This document shows, piece by piece, positions 58,294-64,000 of a stretch of DNA of 64,000 bases; position 1 is the first letter of the stretch, and each line of letters opens with the position of its first letter. A program made the translations under genes and the position numbers. The DNA is from Diabrotica undecimpunctata (Eukaryota; Arthropoda; Insecta; Coleoptera; Chrysomelidae), in NCBI RefSeq assembly GCF_040954645.1, contig NC_092809.1:67965141-68029140 (forward strand). Reading direction: 5' to 3'. A model generated the notes under the pieces. That model searched no databases, was not told the origin of the DNA, and saw only the letters and a program-made list of their open reading frames with translations.

Positions 58294-60670
58294 ATGGACG
58301 TCCGTTTTGCGTAAGTAATTTTTGACAGTCTTCTAGTAACTATATTTGCATATTTAAAAAAAAACTAAGTTTATTAAACTCCAACTTATTATAAATTGTT
58401 GTATCTTATCAACAATTAAATGTAGCGAATTTAGTAGGAATAGTCAAAGTACGCCGTTACCATATGGTTGCGGTGGGCGCTTACGGAGTCATAATTTAAT
58501 TTTTTTTTTTTTCAGTCGTGGATTTTCGTTAGCAGAAGCGCTAGATATGGTTTACGGTGACGAAAAATTAGCTGAGCAAGTCGGTAATATTTTTATAAAA
58601 CCGCCAGATGTAAATGGTGCTGATACAGACGAGGATTCTGCGAATGAAGATGAAGGTGCTTAGTTGTACAAATATTGATATACGTACATATTATAATTGT
58701 TTATTTTTACAGGTAGGCAGCTACGAGCGCAAGCAGAAATACAACTTTCTAGCAACGAAAGGATCGGTACTGACAATGAAGAAGTGCAGACAGATGTAAG
58801 TATAACCAGTAATTTTTTAATTTGCTTAGGTTTAAAATTTATTTCTATTACAGTTGCAAGCAGTAGTGAAGACACCCGAAAGAGAAACTGGAGCATCGTT
58901 TCAACTATGGCAAAATGAAAGAAAAGATGTATTAATGAAAAACTGTGCTTGGGTTCAAGGAAACTTACAGTCTGCAAGTTTTTCGTTTCCAGAAGAATAT
59001 TATTCTAGGTATGAAAATCTATCATGTCTTGATATGTTCAGTATATTTTTTGATGATGAGACAGTAAACTACTTAGCGGAAGAATCCCAACGATATGCAC
59101 AATTTGTAAACCAAACTGACCCATGCATTACATCTGGAGAAATACGTTGTTTTATAGGTATTCTCCTGCTATCGGGGTACAATCCATTACCATCGAAGAG
59201 AATGTATTGGGATACTCATGATGATGTAAAGAACACTTTAGTTTCTAATTCAATGAGACGAAATAGATTTCTGCAAATTCAAAGGTTTTTGCATTTCGCA
59301 GACAATACAAAGCCTAATATTAGTGACAAAGCATGGAAAATTCGACCATTGATTGACAGAGTAAAAACAAAATGTCTTGAAAATTTTGTTCCAACAAAAA
59401 ATCATATGACGAGTCTATGATAAAGTATTATGGCCGCCATCAATGTAAACAATCTATACGAAATAAACCAATCCGCTTTGGTTATAAAATGTGGTCGCTA
59501 AATACTTCTACTGGATATCTGGTAAACTTTGACCTATACCAAGGAAGAAATCCACGTTCAAATGAACAATACGATAAACTTTTTGGCAAGTGTTCATCCC
59601 CATTGGTGCGAATGCTTGAAGAGATAAATCACTCAGATTTACACTACAATTTACACGTTGACAACCTATTTTCAGGATTTAATTTATTTAGTTACCTACG
59701 ATTTTTGGGGTACGGCACAATTGGAACAATTAGAGAAAACAGAATTCCATCTAGCTGTCCCTTGGAAAAAAAGAAGGAGTTTTCTAAAAGAAATCGTGGC
59801 TATTCACAACATACAATAGAAAAAAACAGCGGTATCTTACTGGTATGATGGAAAGATAACTCTGTTGTCACAATGACATCTACGAGTTGTGGTGGTTCAG
59901 CATTGGGCACGGTAAAAAGATTTTCTCATGAAGAAAAACGCCATATTTAAGTAAGTCGGCCTCACTGTATTGCTGAATACAATAAAAATATGGGGGGTAC
60001 CGACTTGATGGATCAAGGTGTTTCAACCTACCGAGTAGCAATTCGCAGTAACAAATGGTACTGGCCAATTGTAACATGGTTGTTGGATGTTGCAGTCCAT
60101 AATTCATGGCATTTATATAAAAAATAAAAAAGATATATCCTTGCTATCGTTTAGGAGAGAATTGGCCCAAGTTCTTCTCGCAAGATATGGAAGTCCTCCC
60201 TTATATACAGGAAGACCTGTTATGGCGAGCACGCCACTGTATGTGTGTGTGTTTTATCTCAATATTCAGACTACTTAGAAGATGATAAACATCCACGCTG
60301 AGTATCTCGAGGTGTTTACGATATTATCAAGAACTATGAGAGGTTTTTAGGATAGTTTGTAATTCTTAAGTTAGTATAGTCTTATACCCTAAGCTGTTAA
60401 CATCTAAATAAATTTGTGCATTTCATTCAGAGTTACGTTATTTAATTCTCCAACGAACACATATCATTTTATAGAGAATAAAAGTGACCTACTCTACATA
60501 GACAGAACTTGCCAGATCTTCGTTTTGATCGCATCGATCATTTCGTTACACCAAGCAGTAGAAGGCGATGTGCTGGTGAAGGATGTACAACATCTGGACG
60601 AACAATGTGCCAAAAATGCAACGTTGGTTTGTGTGTTAATTGTTTTATAGGATACCACACCAGACGATAA
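58294..60670 (+). pseudogene. piggyBac transposase gene 2 (four exons, frameshifted)
   Basis: Exon 1 58,294-58,310 (MDVRF), exon 2 58,516-58,655 (RGFSLAEALDMVYGDEKL, acidic end), exon 3 58,713-58,795, exon 4 from 58,854; all introns have GT-AG borders and keep the frame. Exon 4 holds the core: CFIGILLLSGYNPLPSKRMYW and QIQRFLHFADN. A frameshift at about 59,402 sits directly at the first catalytic Asp box (YDES), followed by YYGRHQCKQ, GYKMWSLNT, the second Asp box HVDNLFSGFNL (about 59,659), GTIRENRIPSSC, then stops near 59,846, 59,948 and 60,124, and the third box GGTDLMDQG (about 59,996-60,022). After a shift, the C-terminal zinc domain reads RRRCAGEGCTT, CQKCNVGLCVNCFIGYH (about 60,560-60,665). 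It cannot make a full enzyme. Confidence 0.8.
58454..58483. repeat. Inverted copy of the terminal motif in intron 1 of piggyBac element 2
   Basis: The complement of this stretch reads taagcgcccaccgcaaccatatggtaacgg, a diverged copy of the left-end block at 58,083-58,108 in opposite orientation. Confidence 0.65.
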
Positions 60671-60738
60671 AAATATTCTCAAATAAATATTTAAAAAAAA
60701 AATTAAAAATTTTTATTTCAACGATCCTAAAAATTCCT

Positions 60739-60766
60739 TAAGCGCCCAGCGTTACCATATGGTAAC
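60739..60766. repeat. Right subterminal palindrome block of piggyBac element 2
   Basis: ttaagcgcccagcgttaccatatggtaac stands about 115 bp inside the right end, in the same orientation as the left-end block. gttaccatatggtaac is a perfect 16-bp palindrome. Confidence 0.85.
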
Positions 60767-61039
60767 ACCATGTAATTTTTTTAAAAAAAGACATGAAACC
60801 GAAAAACTTATTTTTTGGATTCAATTATTAATATCCTAAAAGTAAAGATTTTCAAAAAAAAAAACTTGGGCGCTAATGGGTTAACATAACGAATACCTTC
60901 TTCAAAAAAGTTTACTTTGGAAAATGGATACAGGCAAGTCTAATCGATGACACTTAAGAAACGAAAAAATTAGATATGGGATATAAAATGACATACAAGT
61001 TATCAAATCGAAAAAAAAATAGTCGGAGATGGAGATGAA

Positions 61040-62716
61040 GATGGTGTGTTGAGTAGATTAGATTAAGAGAGGTGGCCTTTTGGCCTATTCCACTGCGACC
61101 TTTTCAGATCTATTGTGGTCCTCTAGTCCTAGATAACATTCTCTAGCCTGACCCTTTTTATAAAGTCTAGTAGCTTCGAGACTGTACCTTCTATGTAGCT
61201 ATTTGCCGGTGGATTTTCTTCTCCTAATGCAAAGAACCGCACATTTGCCAGACTGTCACACTGACATAAAATGTGCTCTGCTTTTTCTTCTTCGAGATGA
61301 CAGAATCTGCACAGGTCATCATCTGATAATCCATCAGCTTCAAGTGCCTATTCAGCTTGCAGTGCCCTATTAGAAGACCTACTATGACCTTGACTGTTTT
61401 CCTGTCTTTGCTTATTAGGTCTGCGGTAAATTTTGGCGAATGTTCTGTAATGAACTGTTTCGCCTGTCTTTGTCCTGGTGAATTCCTCCACCATTCCAGA
61501 GATTTGTGAGCTACCCACTTCCTTGTAGCCGTTCTTGTTACTGATTTTGCAACTCCGCAGAAGGGTTCCGGTCCAATGAATGGCAATAATGAGCCTTGTT
61601 TGGTCATTTCATCTGCTTTTTCATTGCCCTTATGACCCTCGTGCCCCTGTACCCAGGTTACCGTAACCTTGCTACGGTCTCCTAGTTTTTTTAGGGCACA
61701 CACGCAATCCCATACTAGCTTAGAATTGACCTCTACAGAATTGAGTGCCTTAAGCGCTGCCTGACTATCTGTGAAGATAGCAACTGAACAGAACGTTCTT
61801 TTCTGCCTTTCTATTTCTTCCACGCAGTGATGGATTGCAGTTATTTCCGCCTGGAAAACTGTCACATCCTTAGGTAGACTTACCGGGAAATCTATCCCTT
61901 GATTTGTCCCTACTATGCCGGCTCCCACACCCTCCGATGTTTTTGAGCCATACGTGTACCAGGTAGCAGCAGCTTGGATGGGTACACCTTTATTCCAGTC
62001 TTCTCTACCTGGTATCTTATTTGTGAACTTATTGTTAAAGCTATATCTCGTAACTGTTGCATCGATAGGTTTCCCCATCACAATATCGGCTTTTAGCTCC
62101 TCGATTAGCTTTCTGTTGTCAGTACCATGCATCTGGCTTATATGTTGCTGACTATGGATTAATCTGTGCATCACGGATCTGGCTTCGCCCTGTATAAAGA
62201 TATGAAGTGGTGGTAGATTCAACAGGGCTTCCAGCGATGCAGTGGGAGTTGTTTTTAAGGCCCCCGTAATACACAAGCATGCTAGTCTTTGTGTATTACC
62301 TAGCAGCCTTATTGTTCCCACTTGCTGCATCTTTGTTCACCACGTCACCGAGCCATAGGTTATCATGGGTCTAATAACCCTTGTATATAACCATAGAGTC
62401 ATTCTGGGGTTAAGTCCCCAATTCTTACCGCACATTCTTCTACATCTGCCCAAGGACATAGTAGCTTTCTGTGTGGTTTTTAGAATGTGACCATTCTATG
62501 TAAGCCTATGATCAAAATATACCCCAAGGTATTTTGTTTCTTTGGCAAATGAAATCTCTTTTCTTCCCAGCACCGGTGGTTTTAGGCCTTGTAGTGCTGT
62601 TTTTTTGGTGAAGTTGACAATTTGTGTTTTCTGAGCATTGACTATCAGTCTCTCTTGTTTACACCAGTCGTCAACTATATTTAGGGCTGCTTGCATTCTC
62701 TCAGACAGTGTAAGCT
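61040..62716 (-). mobile_element. RNase H-bearing LINE (LOA/R1/I group), 5'-truncated
   Basis: From 62,716 on the minus strand: LTLSERMQAALNIVDDWCKQERLIVNAQKTQIV and YLGVYFDHRLT (post-active-site RT), a stop, GKNWGLNPRMTLWLYTRVIRPMITYGSV, RLACLCITGALKTTPTASLEALL, RNase H, and a C-terminal zinc knuckle in the next frame (CRFCHLEEEKAEHILCQC), ending about 61,130, with a short 3' region to about 61,040. The RT palm is missing. Confidence 0.75.
61224..62330 (-). pseudogene. LINE RT C-terminus and RNase H, frameshifted at the end
   Basis: The 368-codon frame holds the RT-RNase H connection and RNase H. The motifs are WYTYGSKTSEGVGAGIVG, where the first catalytic Asp (usually YTDGS) has become Tyr; FQAEITAIHHCVEEI with the Glu; AIFTDSQAALKAL with the Asp; and VTWVQGHEGHKGNEKADEMTKQGS with the last Asp. 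Then come FIGPEPFCG and VGLLIGHCKLNRHLKLM. After that the frame slips: the true sequence (LSDDDLCRFCHLEEEKAEHIL) is in the next frame, and the listed C-terminus from about DYQMMTC onward is out of frame. RNase H would remove the RNA strand; the Asp change should disable it. Confidence 0.75.
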
Positions 62717-62744
62717 AAGTCTAACTGCTGTGTTAAGTAAGTTT

Positions 62745-64000
62745 AAAATACTTCTTCTTTTTCTTGCTCGTATCCTTTCGAAGGTTGGCGATCCAAATGG
62801 CAATTGTAGCTTTGGAAACTGCTGCATGAAAGATTTCCGTAGATGAGCGGTCAAACTATCTTCTCAGGTCTTTTAGCCACGAGTTCTGGCGTCTCCCAAC
62901 TGATCTTTTGCCCTACACTTTACCTTCCTCTATGATTTGGAGTAATTCATATTTGTCTCCTCTCAACAAATGACGCAAATATTGTATTTTACTCTCTTTG
63001 ATTATGCTAAGTAATTCTTTGTGATTACTCATGCGCCGAAGTATCTCACCATTGGTAACTTATTGTGTTCATGGAATTCTCAGTATTCGTCTGTATATAT
63101 ACATTTCGAAGGCATCTATTTTTTTTTTTTCTCTTTCAGAGTCCATTGTCCAACTTTCACAGTCATACAGCAAAACAGCGAAAACGTAACATCTCATCAT
63201 TCGAATTCTGACCTCTAGACTAAGGTATGATCTTGTAAAAAATGTTTTCATGTTCATGAATATTTTCCTCGCTTGTTCTATTTTTTAAAGGATTTCTTTT
63301 TTTTGGGTTACACTGGCTATTGATATATGCTCCCAAATATTTTATGGAAGTCATCTGTCCTATTATTTGGCCCTTGGCATACAAATGTACGTTTGTTGGT
63401 ATCTTTGAAAATACTAGAATTTTAGATTTGGAAACATTTAGATGTAAACCGAAGATTTCGCTATGACCAACTACCGCATTTAATATCTTTCGTAGCTCTT
63501 GTGCGTTGCTTGCTGTTAGGACGGTATCATCAGCGTACCTAATGTTATCCATGCTGGTTTCGCTAATCTTGATTTCATCTTGAACCCCGTCTAATGCTTT
63601 TCTGAATATAGATTCCGAATACAGATTAAATAATAGCGGTGATAAGACGCAACCTTGTCGCACTCCTCATCGGATTCGTACATCTTCAGATATTTTGTGG
63701 TCTATTTCAGTTGTTGCCGTTTGGTGCCAATATAGTTCTAAGACAATTCGCAAGTTTTGTTCGTCAATTTCAGTTGTTCTCAGAATTTCGATCATCTTTT
63801 AATGGTTAACGCAGTCAAAGGCTTTTCGATAGTCAATAGAACATGCATATACATCTACATTCATGTCTCTGCATCGTTTGGGCGACACATTTAAGGCAAA
63901 ACGAGCTTCTCGTGTTCCCAATCCATTTTGAAATCCGAATTGAGAGTCACTCATCTGAAACTAAAACTTCTTGTAAATTCGTGTATGAATGATTTTGAGA
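62745..64000 (-). pseudogene. RTE/BovB-like LINE reverse transcriptase, continuing past the window
   Basis: From the window edge on the minus strand: SDSQFGFQNGLGTREARFAL, DVYACSIDYRKAFDCVNH, a stop, then IRxGVRQGCVLSPLLFNLYSESIF and the intact active site NIRYADDTVLTA (about 63,530-63,565). Next are HLNVSKSKILVFSK and SIKYLGAYINSQ, with a frameshift near 63,240; then RIRMMRCYVFAVLLYDCESWTM, RRILRIPW, ILRRMSNHKELL, YLRHLLRGDKYELLQII, WLKDLRR and IANLRK, ending in a gaaaaagaagaag tail at 62,745. The arrangement matches BovB/RTE polyproteins. The stops are few, so it is a fairly recent copy. The endonuclease part lies outside the window. Confidence 0.75.

Larger units (their letters stand above)
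58077..60880 (+). mobile_element. piggyBac element 2, complete ends
   Basis: The ends cccattagcgctca (from 58,077) and, reversed, cccattagcgccca (to 60,880) match. TTAA flanks both sides (58,073-58,076 and 60,881-60,884). The 2.8-kb element carries one transposase gene with introns and blocks of the word agcgcycascgttaccatatggtaac: at the left end, inverted in intron 1, and near the right end. Complete borders and moderate decay suggest a comparatively young insertion. Confidence 0.9.

Overview
This window looks like nuclear DNA of an insect, most likely a large, repeat-rich genome and perhaps a beetle; the species call is an inference from the mix of element families. The sequence is AT-rich. 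Almost every long reading frame that can be recognised belongs to a transposable element, and I found no convincing host gene, rRNA, tRNA or CRISPR array. Introns with GT-AG borders occur inside two transposase genes, which fits a eukaryote.

Layout. 1-1,370: an unassigned acidic ORF and inverted LINE debris. 1,371-4,975: a decayed CR1/Jockey-type LINE (ORF1, endonuclease, reverse transcriptase). 4,992-6,040: a minus-strand DUF7869-type gene relic. 6,287-9,481: a DNA transposon with about 460-bp terminal inverted repeats and a PIN/XPG-like nuclease gene (Academ-like by inference), itself hit by a short LINE copy. 10,695-13,920: a near-complete RTE-type LINE with an uninterrupted 971-codon frame. 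14,000-25,730: LINE tails, two more DUF7869-type relics, a polypurine tract and a small piggyBac relic. 26,030-31,994: RNase H-bearing LINE tails, a long foldback, a second RTE copy and a tyrosine-recombinase gene broken only by stop codons. 33,918-38,880: a TA microsatellite, a Penelope-type ribozyme-like motif, a piggyBac copy, a second recombinase fragment and another piggyBac relic. 39,990-45,575: an endonuclease fragment, an AT microsatellite and a nearly full-length I-type LINE. 46,155-49,925: a Penelope-like relic (RT plus GIY-YIG), a minus-strand RTE/BovB-like LINE split by another LINE, and an R1-type LINE. 51,440-54,940: a Helitron helicase gene split by a piggyBac element that carries a LINE fragment. 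55,780-64,000: minus-strand LINE tails, a complete intron-bearing piggyBac (58,077-60,880), an RNase H-bearing LINE and an RTE/BovB-like LINE running off the window.

The genes do not form a pathway. They are independent selfish elements nested in one another, and the nesting gives a relative age order. The most useful points are: the Helitron split at a TTAA site by piggyBac; three piggyBac families with family-specific subterminal palindromes; the long-TIR nuclease element with repeated GTCGGAC motifs; the DUF7869 relics with a conserved GDNCCGQ / HTQNEGD pattern; and the RTE copy whose frame and upstream ATG are separated only by a run of ten G. Family names come from motif recognition by eye, not from database searches.
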